In this document: positions 1 to 12,300 of the stretch, piece after piece
Layout: the number at the start of each line of letters is the position of its first letter
Position numbering within the stretch: position 1 is the stretch's first letter
Assembly: GCA_965112735.1 (NCBI GenBank)
Contig: OZ218955.1
Location: 2,666,001 to 2,730,000 of the forward strand
Length of the DNA: 64,000 bases
Source: Phaeosaccion multiseriatum
Taxonomy: Eukaryota > Ochrophyta, other classes
Reading direction: 5' to 3'
The notes under the pieces: generated by a model
What the model saw: the letters and a program-made list of their open reading frames with translations, nothing else
Database searches by the model: none
What the model was told of the DNA's origin: nothing
Position numbers and translations under genes: made by a program

Positions 1-29
1 AAGTCAGCGTGCTTCCTTCCACCTTGCAG

Positions 30-244
30 AGAGACTGCTCAACCCCGTATCGAGCAGGCTCGTCGAGAACGTGAGACACTCTCATTTGCATGCGCTTTGC
101 CAAGACAACGAGGTGCTGTACAATCCCCTGTTCTTTATCCACCACATCTCGCCCCCCGCCCAGCACGCTCAAGCCAACAGCAATGGGCGTCTTTTCGCTC
201 GGGGCAAGCTTCAATCAACTGCCGTGCATGCAACCAACTCCTGA
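30..244 (+). CDS. possible last exon of a gene entering from the left
   Basis: A usable 3' splice site (CCTTGCAG, ending at 29) is followed by about 71 open codons to a TGA at 242-244, in the frame beginning LLNPVSSRLVEN and containing LYNPLFFIHHIS. The composition is ordinary protein rather than low complexity. No family is recognised. The rest of the gene would lie outside the window. It could equally be chance, because nothing else supports it. Confidence 0.25.
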
Positions 245-330
245 TGCTGCACTGCACTGCACTGCACTGCACTGCACTGCACCACATCGCTGGCCCCCTC
301 AGCAAAGCCGGCACCCCCCTCCCCCTCCAA

Positions 331-453
331 GGGCCAAGCAGGCCTCACAACTCTGACTCTGCTTGCTCTGAGGGCCAAGCAGGCCTCACAACTCTGACTC
401 TGCTTGCTCTGAGGGCCAAGCAGGCCTCACAACTCTGACTCTGCTTGCTCTGC
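331..453. repeat. 41-bp tandem repeat, three copies
   Basis: Three almost identical copies start at 331, 372 and 413 with GGGCCAAGCAGGCCTCACAA. Just upstream, at about 247-282, is a short GCACT repeat, and 500-605 holds loose CAGTCTAT/CAGTCTGT repeats. No gene is seen between 245 and 596, the spacer downstream of the transporter's stop codon. Confidence 0.9.
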
Positions 454-596
454 TTCTTCTTCCCTTGGGGGGGGGGCACGCCACCGAGGCGAGGCGCATA
501 GCCATCAGTCTATCAGTCTATCAGTCTGTCAGTCTGTCAGCCCGCTCGTCAGTCCAAGGAAGGGCGTCAATCACCAGTCAGTCCGTCAGCCGCCCG

Positions 597-3500
597 TCAG
601 CCCACTGGGTTCGAGGACCCCCTTCCCCACTGCTGGACGCTGACCCCTGAGGAGGCCAGCATGGCGAAGATGCCCGCTGCCATGAGCCCGACATCGAGGG
701 CGTAGCGCCATTTGCCAAGCCGCTTCACGCCGAACAGCTGTACACACACATGGAGATGGAGAGAGGGAGGGAGAGGAGAAGACAAGAGAGAGGGAGAGAG
801 AGGGTAGAGAGGGGGGAGAGAGGTGGATACATATGAATGAGCACACGTCCCCCTCAAGGTAGTTCCTCCTGCGAGCAGGCAGCCCCTTCCCCTATGAAGA
901 GCATGACCTGATGGCCCACTCGCCCTCTCTCTTCCATCCCCACCCACCACCATCGACTGCCATCCCTCCACCACCCCCTTGACCCCTTTGTCTCGTCTTT
1001 CGCCTTTGACCAACCTGCAGATGGAAGGCGACAGGGAAGACGAGTGCGAGAGGCACCGCACACAACCCGCACACGAGCCCCACAAACGCGTCAAAGGATT
1101 GGCGAGCAAACACCGCCACAAGGGCCGACAGACCCACCATTACAGTGCGCAGGGCTGGGAGGAAGGGGGGGGAGGCAGGGAGGGATGGGAGGGAGGGAGG
1201 GACGGGAGGGAGGGAGGGACGGGAGGGAGGGAGGGACGGGAGGGAGGGAGCGAGGGGTCAGTGGTGGTGGTGGCCGTGTGTGTGCGTGTGTGTGTTATGT
1301 GTGTTTCGATGCCCCTCCTCACCGTTCTTCCCCCACTTGCGGCGCACACTGGGCAGCTTGCCGTGCTCCCTCCAAATGAGCCTCTCCAGCACCTTTGTAG
1401 GTGTGGCAGAGGACGAGGGAGGGGGAGGGGGGAGGAGGAGAGAGGAGAGAGGAGGGCGGACAGAGGAACGGAGCGGAGACACACCACAGCGGCTCAGGCC
1501 AGGCCATACGTCAGGTTATGCATTAGGACAGGAGAAGGGCCAGGAGAAGACATGAGGGCCGCATGAGGGAACATGCACACACGCGCACGCACGCACCCAC
1601 GCACGCACGCACCCACGCGAGAGAGACTGAAGATAGAGGGAGGGAGGGAGGCGAATCCTGACCTTGACGGCAGGGAAGAGCTGCAGGGGGAAGGTGAGGA
1701 TGACGGCTACGCAGTACGCAAGCTTGGCCACGTTGCCGAGAGCGTTCCCGGGGGGGATCTCCATGGTCACAAACTCGGCTGTCTGGGGATGGGATGGGGG
1801 GGGGGGGGGGATGGCAGTGGATGGATGGGGAGGGGACGGCAATGGATGGGGAGGGGAGGGGTAAGAGGAAGAGGATGCAAAGAAGAGAAGAAGGGCACAA
1901 CGCATGGGGGTTTGTCCATGTGCATTCATTCAGCCCATCCACTGCCATCCTCGCTCCGGGAGTGGGAAGGAAGGAAGGAAGGAAGGAAGGAAGGAAAAAA
2001 GCAAACAAAATAAAGGGGCAGTGGGGAGGCCGTCACCGCAAGTCGGGGCAAGAACAGCAGCCAGTAAGGTGCCAGTTTCAATTTCGATGCAGTTGATTGC
2101 GCCCATTCACTGCCATCCCCCCGCTGACCTTGGCCCCATAGGCGAGGTACCCCGCAGCACCGAATCCCCCATAGAAAAGCGTGATGCAGAACATCATTCC
2201 GCACACGAGGCGGGGGAAGGACGAGCGCCGGGAGGGATGCATCGAGTCCTGGATGGGGATCACCTAAGGATGCATGGCAGTGGATGGCAGTGGATGACGA
2301 AGGGGAGATGACAGTGGATGGCAGAGTATGGCAGTGGATGGCTCGTTCGCTCGCTCACTCACTCACCACAACCACTCTCTGTCTTGACACCCACCCACCC
2401 ACCCACCCACTGTCCTGACACCCACCCACCCACCCACTGTCCTGACACCCACGCATCCACCCACTCACCAGCCCCACGGCCTCGAAGCAGGCCACCACAG
2501 AGCCCATGAAGATGAAGCACTTGTCAGGATTGATGAGCTGCACAGCGTAGTGCGACACCCCAGCCGCGTCCTCCTCCCTCGCCACCCCGTCTTGGGAGAG
2601 CTTCAGCGCCACAAAGTACTGTGGAGGGAGGAAGGGAGGGAGAGAGGGAGGGGAGGGGAGGGGAGGGAGAGAGGGGGGGAGGAGAGGGATGTCAGTCCTA
2701 TGCCTTGTTCGTGTTCTCTTTCCCTCACTTGACTTACGCACCAACCAAGCCCCCCTTCTTTCCCCTCCCCCTGACTTTCTGCCCCCGACTGAAGTCTTTC
2801 TTTCCTTGACTTACTGTTTCCTTGACTTACTCAACGTACAAAGCACTCGTGTCCTGTCCTTTCCTTTTCCAGTGTCTGACTTACTGACTTACTGACTCAC
2901 TGACTTACTGTCTCCCCCTTACCATGAGGATGACGAGGCCCACAAGCATGCACACGTTCGCCAAGAACATGCCCAGGCCCAGGTACTTGACACGACGCAC
3001 CCACGCCAGCGGTACGTAGGCCATGAGCTGCCATCCGATGAAGGCGTTGGGCGAGGTCCAGCGGGGGTGCATGGCGGCCCCTGAGCTCAAGTGTCGCACT
3101 GTGCGAGACACGTTGCCGCTCACAAAGATAAAGTACGTGATGCAGTAACCTACCTGGGTGCGTGTGTGTGAGTGTGAGTGAGTGTGTGGGTGTGTGCGTG
3201 TTCGTGCAGAAGTATGTGTGAGAGAAGTGTATGTGTGTGTGTGTGTGCGCGCCTATCCCTCCCTCCCGTCTTGTCCTCCCCCCCCCCCCTCACAACACTC
3301 ACCTGACTGAGCAGCAGCGACACATCCACGACCATCCTCCCCCAAGGCCCCGCAGCGGCATCACCGATATCCCCGAATGACGTCACCACCTGCCCTCCCC
3401 CCCGGGGTGTTCCCCCACCCCGGGAATTGCCCCCACCTGGCTTGCCCCTGACCTCCCCCCTTACGAGAGCACTCTTGCACTTGAGCAGGAGTATCATGTT

Positions 3501-4430
3501 GTACGTGCTTATGGAGGCAACGATCACGAGCGCCACCACCGAGAAGGCCAGCCCGCTGCATTGGAAAGGGGGTGGAGGGGAGAGGGAGGGAGGGAGGGAG
3601 GAGGGAGGGGAGGGAGAAGAGGTGAGGGGATGAGGAAAGGAGGAGGGGCTGCCTCGCTGGCATGAGCTGAGCTCGGGGCAAGTCAACTAAGCTCAAGTCA
3701 AGTCAAGTCAAGTCAAGGTAGGATAAGATAAAAGATACGACAAGAAAAAAGTAAGGCAGGTAAGGGGGAAGAGAAAGCAAAGGAAAGGAACGTAAAAACT
3801 CAAGTGGCTCACTCACCCCTCGGCGAAGAGGTGCGGCATGTAGAGAATGTAAGTGCCGATCATTCCCTTGACGAATGTGAGTACGGTGCGACTCACAGAC
3901 GCGGCCTTATCAGATGCGTCGGGGTGGAAGGGCGTGTTCGGCGGTGACAAGGCCGGTAGGGGTGGTGTCTGTGTCGGTGTCGGTGGTAGTGTTGTCGTTG
4001 ATGGTGTCAAGGAGCGGCCGATATCACCAACTGCTGCGTCTGAGGGGGTGCGCATCTGGAGAGAGGGACAGAGAGAGTGACAGAGCGAGAGCGAGCGAGA
4101 GAGAGAAGAGAGGGAGAGAGAGAGAGAAGAGAGGAAGAGAGGGAGAGAGAGAAGAGAGAGAGAGAGGGAGAGAGGGAGAGAGGGAGAGAGAGAAGAGAGG
4201 AAGAGAGGGAGAGAGGGAGAGCAGCACAGAGGAGAGCGGCGCAGGGCAGAGCAGGACAGGGCAGCGGGATCGTGTAGGGAAAGGGGAAGGAGGGAGGAAC
4301 GGGACGGGTGGCGGAGAAGAGGGGGGAGGAGAGAGGATGATAATGGATGGCAGTGCATGGACGGACAGACGGACCGGGCGGGGGGAAGGGGGGAGGTGAG
4401 TAGAGCAGAGCAGAGCACGACTCTCACACC

Positions 4431-4461
<31 letters not shown>

Positions 4462-4513
4462 ACTCACACTCTCACACCTACCTCTCTGACACGCACACAC
4501 ACTCACACTCACA

Positions 4514-4563
<50 letters not shown>

Positions 4564-4615
4564 ACACTCACACTCTCACACCTACCTCTCTGACACACAC
4601 ACACACTCACACACA

Positions 4616-4656
<41 letters not shown>

Positions 4657-6385
4657 CACACACATACACTCACACTCACACACACTCACACACTCACATC
4701 ACACACACACACACACACTCACACTCACACTCACATCACACACACACACGCCCCCCCCCCCACGAGCCTTCTTCTGTAACGCACCTCGAGCCCCCCATCC
4801 CTGGGGCCTAGACCCTCGTCACTGCTACTACTCGTCGTCCATCTGCTGCCATCCCCTCCCCCTCCTCCCTCCCCTCCCGAGGAGCCGGACAGGTCCAGGG
4901 AGAGCGCCACGTCTGCCAACAGGGGGGTATTGAGGGTGCTGGAGCGGTTCAGCTGCTGCAGACCATACGGGTCATAATGATCACCACCATCATTTCCTCC
5001 TGCTCCTTCACCCTCCCCCCCACCTCGCCCTTTCTTGCCACCCCACCCCCCCCACCAGCCCCTTCCTCCTCCCCCCCCTCCCTCTGCAGCAGTATCGCTG
5101 TACCGACGACTGCCGCGCCGCCCCCCTCCCCCTCCCGCGGCCCAAGTAAAGTTGAGCCACCTTCCCCCCTTTCCCCTCCTGCCGGTGCCTCCCACCGCCA
5201 CGCCGTCGGTGCTACGCCTTCGCCGGCCCTCCCTTTCCCCCTCTCCCTCCTCCTCCTCGTCCTCCTCCTCCCACTGCTCCGACCCCCCACGGGACTCTCC
5301 TACTCCCCAAATTCCGGAGCCTATGCGTGCTGTTCCGTTGTCTCCTCCTCCTCCTCCTCCTCCTCCTCCTCCTCCTTCTCCTTCTCCTTCTCCTCCTCCT
5401 CCTCCTCCGCGTGCTCCGGCCCCCTCCATCAGCAGTAGAGCAGCGACAGAAGATTCGTCGCTACTGCCGCTCTGTGTTTGTTCGTCCGCCGTGCCGCCAT
5501 CGGAGATGGGAGGAGAGGAGAGCAAAGGAGCGGGGGGCGAAGTGCAAAGAGCACACACACACATATAACACAAGCAGAAAGTCGGGAGCGGTGAGAGAAG
5601 TAGAGAGAGAGGACAGAGAGAGAGAGACAGACAGAGAAAAAAAGAGAGAGACAGAACGAGAGAGACAGAGAGACGGAGAACGAGAGAGACAGACAGACAG
5701 AGAGAGAGAGAGACAGAGAGAGACACTGGCCTCCAACTCCACCCTTTGGGGTTGCCCCTCCTATGTCGCCGTCCGCCCTCCTCACCTCCTCTCTCGCCTC
5801 TCTCGCCTCTCTCCCCACTTCCCCTTCGTAAGCTTCGTGACTGCCGCCGCTGCCGCCCCTGATTCTCTTCCGCCTCCTCAAAGTCCTGCTGCTGCCAAGG
5901 TCACTTCGAGTCCTTCGCACCCTCTGCCCGGAAAAGTCGGAGTCCAATACACCTCCCGGCGCCGTGCCTTCACAGCGTCACAGTGTCACAGATGGACAGA
6001 TAGAGAGAGAGAGAGAGAAAGAAATCAAATACAAACAGCAAACCGGCACATAGATAAAAGAGAGAAACAGACAGACAGACAGAGAGACAGACAGAGAGAA
6101 CACATCAACCCAACCAGACCCAAAGCAGCCAGAGAGTAAGTTCATGATCATCACCCCCACCCGCCCCAGGGTCTCCCCCCCCCCCCCCACCTGCCCACCT
6201 GGGTAGCCGCCCCTTGCCAGCACCTCCTCCACATCGAACACGAGTTCCTCCATGAAGCGGGCCACGCGGCTGGGACCAGGGGGTTGGTGATACAGAGGGA
6301 GGGAGGGAGAGAGGGAGGGAGAGAGAAACGGTGTGACGGAGAGAGAGAATTGGGTGAGTGCGTGTGTGTGTGATGTGTGTGTGTG

Positions 6386-6430
<45 letters not shown>

Positions 6431-6655
6431 GGGGGGGACTGACCTGGGCCGTCTGCGTAGCGCGCTGGATGACGATCGAGAGGCGCCTCCCACCCCCCTG
6501 GGGCTTCCCCCTCCCCCCCTGGGGCTATGACCTCCGTGGTGGCTCTGAGCCGTCCCGACCCTTGCCAAGGAGGGGGCACTCGCTCTCCGCCCTTGGACAG
6601 AGCTGTGGCGGCAGAGAGAGAGAGAGAGAGGGAGAGAGATGGAGACGGAGAGGGA

Positions 6656-6692
<37 letters not shown>

Positions 6693-8852
6693 GGAGTGAG
6701 AGAGATGGAGAGAGAGAGCCAGAGAGAGGGAGAGAGGCAGACGGAGAGAGAGAGCGAGAGAGGCAGACGGAGAGACAGTGAGACAGTGAGACAAAGGGAG
6801 AGAGTGAGAGGTTTCGTGTGTTTTAAACGAGACGAGGCATAGGTACCCTCCTCAGAGACGAGGCACGTTATAACATAATAATAATAATAATAATAATATA
6901 ATATAAATAGATATATATTATATATATATATAATATATATATACACCCAAACGCAGAGCTCTCTCAGAGGCGCACACGTACTCCACCCCAAGGGGGCAGA
7001 GCTGTGCAGTACTCCACCCCAGCGCCCCACGGCCCCACACACATACATGCACACATACATACATACACACGTACATACACACGTACATACACACATACAT
7101 ACACACATACATACACACATACATACACACGTACATACACACATACATACACACATACATACACACGTACATACACACATACATACACACGTACATACAC
7201 ACGTACATACACGCATACATACACACGTACATACACACGTACATACACACGTACATACACACGTACATACACACGTACATACACGCATACATACACACGT
7301 ACACGCCCTGACTGACCTGTGCCCCTTGAGGCCCTGCGTGGCCGCGAGAGAGAACTCGTCCTCCTGGAAGGGCATGGCCACACCCTCCGAGCTAGATGGG
7401 GCAAGCACAGCAGTTGGTGATACACACACAAGGACAGCCGTGTGGGGTGGGAGGGCGGCAGAGAGGCGGAGCATGGAGGGGAGGGGGAGGAGGGGCGACG
7501 CGACGAGGTTACAGCAGAGTACGTAAGGGTACGAAATAAAGGGCACGGCGAAGGGCATGCCGAGACAGAGAAGAGTTACTGCTGAGGGTAGGAGAGAGGA
7601 GAGGACAGGAGAGCTTCAACACTTCCTTCCCCCTTCCCCCTTTCCCCTGTCCGTCAAATATAACCAAGAGGATGGCAACCTATGCCAGCGAGACGCAGCT
7701 GCTTCTTCCAGCGTACCTGGCCCTGCGCACCCCGCTGCTGCTGTCGCCGGCCAGCCCAGACACCATATCGTGTATCTGTGGCACCGCTGCAGCTCCGTCC
7801 CTTTCATCAGGAGGGGCTGGCCCCGATAGCTGGGACGACATCGAGAGTCGGAGGCCCTTTAGTAGCCCTTCCCCTTCAGTGGTGCCGGCCTGTCCTACCC
7901 TCCTTCGGCCTGTCCTTTGGCTGCCTCCTGCCTCCAAAGGTACGTCCAGCCCGCTCTCTGCCATCGAGAGAGCAATATCTGTCGGCGAGGGGGACGGTGC
8001 GTCGCTGCGCCGTGCGACGGGTCGATACACCTGGCTCGGGCCTCTCCCTGTTGCTGGTGCTGCTGGTGCTGCTGGTGCTACTGGTGCTGCAACTTCGACC
8101 CCTACTGGGGACGACGCGCCTGAGATCGCAGCTACGCTGGAAGCGGAGAGCTCCCCAGTTTCTCCTTCTTCTTCTCCTTCTTCCTCTTCTTCTCCTCCTC
8201 CTCCTCCTCCTCCTCCTCCTCCTCCTCCTCCTCCTCCTCCTGCTCCTCCTCCTCTTCTTCCTCCTCCTTCTCCTCCTGCTCCTGCTCCTCCTCCTCCTGC
8301 TGCTGCTGCTGCTTCGTTTTGTCCATCTCCTTCTCCTTCAGAGCCTCTGGCGTCTACTTGTGACAACTCTCCGTCTCTGCCCCCTTCCTCTCCTTGTCTT
8401 TCTCCCTCTCCATCTCCTCCAGAGTCTACATCTACTTCTACCTCTGACACCTCCTTTGCCCCACCTTCTCCTGTGTCCCCCTCCCCTCCTCCTCCTCCTC
8501 CTCCTCCTCCTCCTCCTCCTCCTCCTCCTCCTCCTCCTCCTCCTCCTCCTCCTCCTCCTCCTCCTCCTCCTCCTCCTCCTCCTCCTCCTCCTCCTCCTCC
8601 TCCTCCTCCTCCTCCTCCTCCTCCTCCTCCTCCTCCTCCTCCTCCTCCTCCTCCTCCTCCTCCTCCTCCTCCTCCTCCTCCTCCTCCTCCTCCTCCTCCT
8701 CCTCCTCCTCCTCCTCCTCCTCCTCCTCCTCCTCCTCCTCCTCCTCCTCCTCCTCCTCGTCCGCCTCCTCCCCCCGGAGAGGCTCCGTTAACTTCTTGGG
8801 GTGCGGCTCCTATTTGCTCCTCCATAGCAGGTCCTTCTTCCGTTCTTTGCAT
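597..8852 (-). CDS. amino acid/auxin permease (AAAP) family transporter with ~800-residue N-terminal extension
   Basis: Predicted proton-coupled amino acid transporter of the SLC36/SLC32/AVT type, in a vacuolar or plasma membrane. Fifteen exons join in frame (complement): 7717-8852, 7317-7391, 6444-6602, 6199-6269, 5786-5952, 4785-5471, 3817-4055, 3303-3555, 2923-3153, 2469-2618, 2129-2263, 1663-1782, 1323-1392, 1015-1154, 597-737, giving about 1257 residues. The core starts near residue 822 with TFVKGMIGTYILYMPHLFAEGG, the family's first helix, and runs through about ten further hydrophobic segments (GLAFSVVALVIVASIS, GMMFCITLFYGGFGAAGYLAYG, VGLSALVAVFARQSFDAFVG) to a last helix at LMAAGIFAML. 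Residues 1-820 are disordered and rich in Gly, Ser, Glu and Arg, with a run of about 90 Gly encoded by a GGA repeat. The ATG at 8852 is the first in frame. That the long N-terminus belongs to this gene is inferred from the unbroken phase at six junctions; the 4785-5471 exon is the least typical. Confidence 0.75.
4434..4754. repeat. CA-rich microsatellite block in an intron
   Basis: Long runs of CA mixed with CTCACA units fill the intron between two exons of the AAAP transporter. The flanking 4060-4280 stretch is a GAGA purine block. No coding signal is seen inside. Confidence 0.9.
6870..7308. repeat. intronic AT/TA tract and ACATACAC array
   Basis: The intron between transporter exons 2 and 3 holds a TAA/TA tract (6872-6944), then a spacer with a repeated TACTCCACCCCA phrase, then about 260 bases of CACATACATACACACGTA units (7040-7305). 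Similar arrays occur at 60300-60425. Confidence 0.9.
8484..8758. repeat. (TCC)n array encoding poly-Gly on the minus strand
   Basis: About 90 uninterrupted TCC triplets. In the minus-strand frame of the AAAP transporter they read GGA, giving a run of about 90 glycines near residue 35. Such arrays are unstable in length, so this number probably varies between individuals or assemblies. Confidence 0.95.
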
Positions 8853-8978
8853 ACTCCTACCTCCTCCTCCTGATCCTCTCTAAGACCTCATTTTAATCCC
8901 CCTTTTTTTTTGGCCCGGCTCACCTCACCTGATACAAAAGGATGGCACTGGATGTCGCTTCCGGTTCCCCCCCCCCAT

Positions 8979-9041
8979 TAGGTTTCTCCCACATAACAAC
9001 TCACGGCCTAAAAATAATAACACGAATGGCGAGTTGTTATC
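8979..9041 (+). repeat. left 63-bp direct repeat of the Crypton, att-like
   Basis: Identical to 12653-12715 over 63 bases, from TAGGTTTCTCCC to GAGTTGTTATC. Inside it, the 10-base arm ATAACAACTC (8993-9002) is inverted as GAGTTGTTAT (9031-9040) around a 28-base AT-rich core. Paired inverted arms around a core are what tyrosine recombinases bind and cut, so each repeat may be a recombination site. Confidence 0.9.
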
Positions 9042-9082
9042 CAATAGTTCTCTGTAGTCCGTATGTCTAATAGTACCGTGAA

Positions 9083-9100
9083 GTGGGGCACCTGCCCCAC
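9083..9100. other. subterminal hairpin, left end of Crypton
   Basis: GTGGGGCACCTGCCCCAC can fold into a GTGGGGC/GCCCCAC stem. A matching hairpin, GTGGGGCATCTCGCCCCAC, lies at 12618-12636 near the right end. The shared sequence inside both ends suggests a second, internal binding or folding element. Confidence 0.6.
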
Positions 9101-9355
9101 GAAATAATTGTTTTGGATATTTTATGGGCCATAAATGCTCGTTTTTCAAGTTTTTTATCCAATATTTTTTGGTTGTGGGGCATTCTCCCCCCCCTCCCCA
9201 CGTGGAGTTTATTTCATTCACAGCATCAGCATATTTGCACAGTGCAGCTATGTAAGAGGAGCAGCGGCTGCGCGGACGATACCCGGCTGTAACAGCTGAT
9301 GCCAGTGGTGGGAGGGGCATCTCCCACGTGAATTTGCAGGAGAACAGAGTATACC

Positions 9356-12300
9356 ATGGCTGACGTCGCTGTTGCTACGGTTCCGGAAGCACCAGCAGCA
9401 GAGGGGGAAGAAGCACCGCTTACTGCAGAGCAGCAGCAGATTCAGAACCCCCGAAACAACACCATCGCCCCACGCTCGAGAAGTGGATATGCATGCGCCT
9501 CCACGATGCTGATCCGATACCTCTTCCGCAAGCACCCGGAGCTTCTGGACCCTGACTTCAGGACAGCATTTGCTCCACCGGAGGGGGAAGAGGAGGAAGA
9601 CGGGGAAGATGGGGAAGAGGAGGAAGCACAGAGGAGAGCAGCAGCAGCCGCAGCAGCCGCCGCACCTGGCGGAGCGGGTGGTGCCACTGCAGCGGCACAG
9701 CAGACGCCGGCTGAGGTGTCGAGAGCAGCGAAAGCCCAAGCAAAGGCCAAGAAGAAGGCTGAGGCGCAGTGGACGAAGCGGGTGAAGGCACACTTGATCC
9801 AAGCACCTCGGGCGCCGCACCCTTTGCTGTTCCATCTGCTGACAGCCGACGCGTTCTTCGGGTGGCTGCTTGAAGTCAAGAAGGGGCCGAAGGGCTTATC
9901 CAAGGCCGGTGCACAGTCGAAACGCTCTGCACTCTTCAATCTGTACAGAGACTACCATCAGGAGGAGCAGCACCGCAAATTGCAAAGCGACCTTGCGACG
10001 CTCACCAAGGGGCTGAAGAGGACGATCGCAGGAGAGAAGCAGGAGGGAAATGTCGAAGTCAGAGAAGGGAAGGCTCCCATGCCGTTCGCTCTCTACCGCG
10101 CTCTTGCCAAAGGTAAATTCCCAGCTGTGTGGAGTCAGTGGACAGTGGAAACTAGTGGAGTGGGTGGAGACAAGTGGCTGATGCATTGACTGCCCCCCAC
10201 TCACTTCCTAGCCCTGACGCCGTCTTTGGTTGCCACTGTTTCCTTCGCTTGTGTACATCGCAGCAATGCTGAGCTCGGCAGTCTGTGAGAACGGGCACAG
10301 ACAGGGCGCCTTTGGCCACCCCTTCCTCGTTCTCTCCTGGAATCTGATGTGCCGCGCCACCAACTGTGTGGAGATTTGTCTCGATCATCTCGAGTGGAAG
10401 GGGGACGCGCTCTGCGTCTATTTTGGGAAGCAAAAGGGCGACCAGCTGGGAGAGAAGGCCCGACATCCTCGCCACGTCTACGCGAATCCAATCATGCCGG
10501 AGATCTGCCCCGTCCTCGCGCTTGGTGTTTACCTCCTGAGCTTTGGTTTTGAGAAGAACGCGCTGTTCGCTGGCAACAATCAGTACGATAGGTATTGCGG
10601 CTTCCTCAGACGTACGGCGGCGGCGAACTCGTCCATTTTGGAAGGCATGGGGCTGACTCCAGAGGACCTCGGCACTCATTCTGGGCGCAAGGGCGCTGCC
10701 TCGCACGTCACAAGCGGCTCGTCCGCTGCTCCCAACCCAATTGCTGTGCAACTTCGAATGGGATGGTCTCTTCCCGGCGTCCAGGGCATCTACTTCAACC
10801 CCATCAATGCAGCAGATCAGTATGTGGGCCGGGCTGCCTCCGGGGCGAACATCTCAGCGAAGGAGTTTGCATTGCTTCCTCCCTTTTTCAGCGCCTCAAG
10901 GTGGACGGCACAGCGAAGGAGGGCATTGAAGACGTGCTCGCGGGAGCCATTGTGAGCTGCTTCAGGGACGTGCCGCTGAGATTGAGGAAGGTGGCTGAAT
11001 TCTGTCTTGCCAGTGTGGTGTACCACGCCGGCTTTCTGCGCAGCACTCTTCAGGAGAATCACCCTCTTTTCACGACACAGCTCTTCCGAGATCAAAGGTT
11101 GCTGGCGGACCTTTCAGAGCATGTCGTGCTGAAGTATCCGGACGAGACGGACGAGATTTCTGCAACCGGGATTCCTCCCCACGTCGTGCAGCTGAGGCAA
11201 TTCCAAGTCGTGGCGGACAGCGTGGCCTCTCTAGGCGGCAAGCTTGAGGTGTTGGGCCAGACGATCAAGGTCGACTTGGAGACGCTGATCCGTGACGTTC
11301 TGGAGGAGAATGCACAGGCCTCTGGCACTGTCACCAGTCTGGGTGTGAGCAGGGCCCTGCAGACGACCCTCGACGCAGCCTTTTCTAAGAGTGGGCTCAG
11401 CGACCTTCTCGCGGCTCACCAGGCAGGCACTCTGGGCCTTGGTGAGGGTTCGAGCAGCGCCCCGCCCTCTTCTTCTTCTTGTGCAGGTGCAGATCAGCCA
11501 CCTCTGTATCTCTACAACGGCCGGTGGCATACCCTTCCCGAGCACTTTGAGGTCCCTAGCTTCACTGTGCGCGCTGCTTGGGATGCTTGGATGACAGGCA
11601 CTCCTCGCCTTCGAGAATTCACGACAGCAGACGTGCAGGGGAGGGCGGAGAAGCGAAGGATGTCAAAATTTTGCTGTTTGATGGGTGCGATTGAATCCGC
11701 GGCGAAAGAAAAGGGGCTCTGGAAGGACAAGCCGACGCTTGAAGAAGCGCGAAGCATGTTTGACGCAGTCAAAGACGCCTTTGACATCAAGTCTCGTTCT
11801 GATTCTCACAAGCGCCGCTTCAATCAGCTGGTGTGGACCACCGTGTATATTTTATGGAGCGCGCAGCAGGCGGACGCGAAAAAACGGGCGAAGCGGGCGA
11901 GGGCGAAGGAAAGTGGCACTGGTGCAGACGAGTCGAAGGAGGGGGATGGAGGTGATAGCGGTGCAGAGGACGACGAGGAGGAGGTGGCAGCAGCAATGCT
12001 GCTGCTGCTGCTGCTGCTGCAACAGGAGGAGGCGGAGCCGGAGGAGGACGAGGAGGAAGGGGTGGGGGAAGGGGGGCCCAAAAAAAACAGCGTACTGGTA
12101 CTGGTACTGCTTCTGATGCTGCTTCTGCTGCTGCCTCTGATGCGGCCGCTGCGGCCGCTACTGCCGCTGCTGCCGCGTCAGCAGCGCCGTCGTTGGGCGG
12201 CTTGAGAGAGGGAGACATGGCCTTCACATGCTCGTATGGCTGTACTAAGCCCTCGCAAGTCAAGCTGTTCCTCTGCCCATCCGAAAGAGCGTGTGGAAAC

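Noticed and set aside
5327-6139. Plus-strand 270-codon frame
   Set aside because: It reads CTC and GAGA repeats antisense to transporter exons and has no protein-like segment of its own.
7672-8883. Long plus-strand frames reading poly-Pro or poly-Leu
   Set aside because: They are the antisense of the (GGA)n coding exon of the AAAP transporter. The minus strand has ordinary flanking protein sequence and matching splice phases; the plus strand does not.
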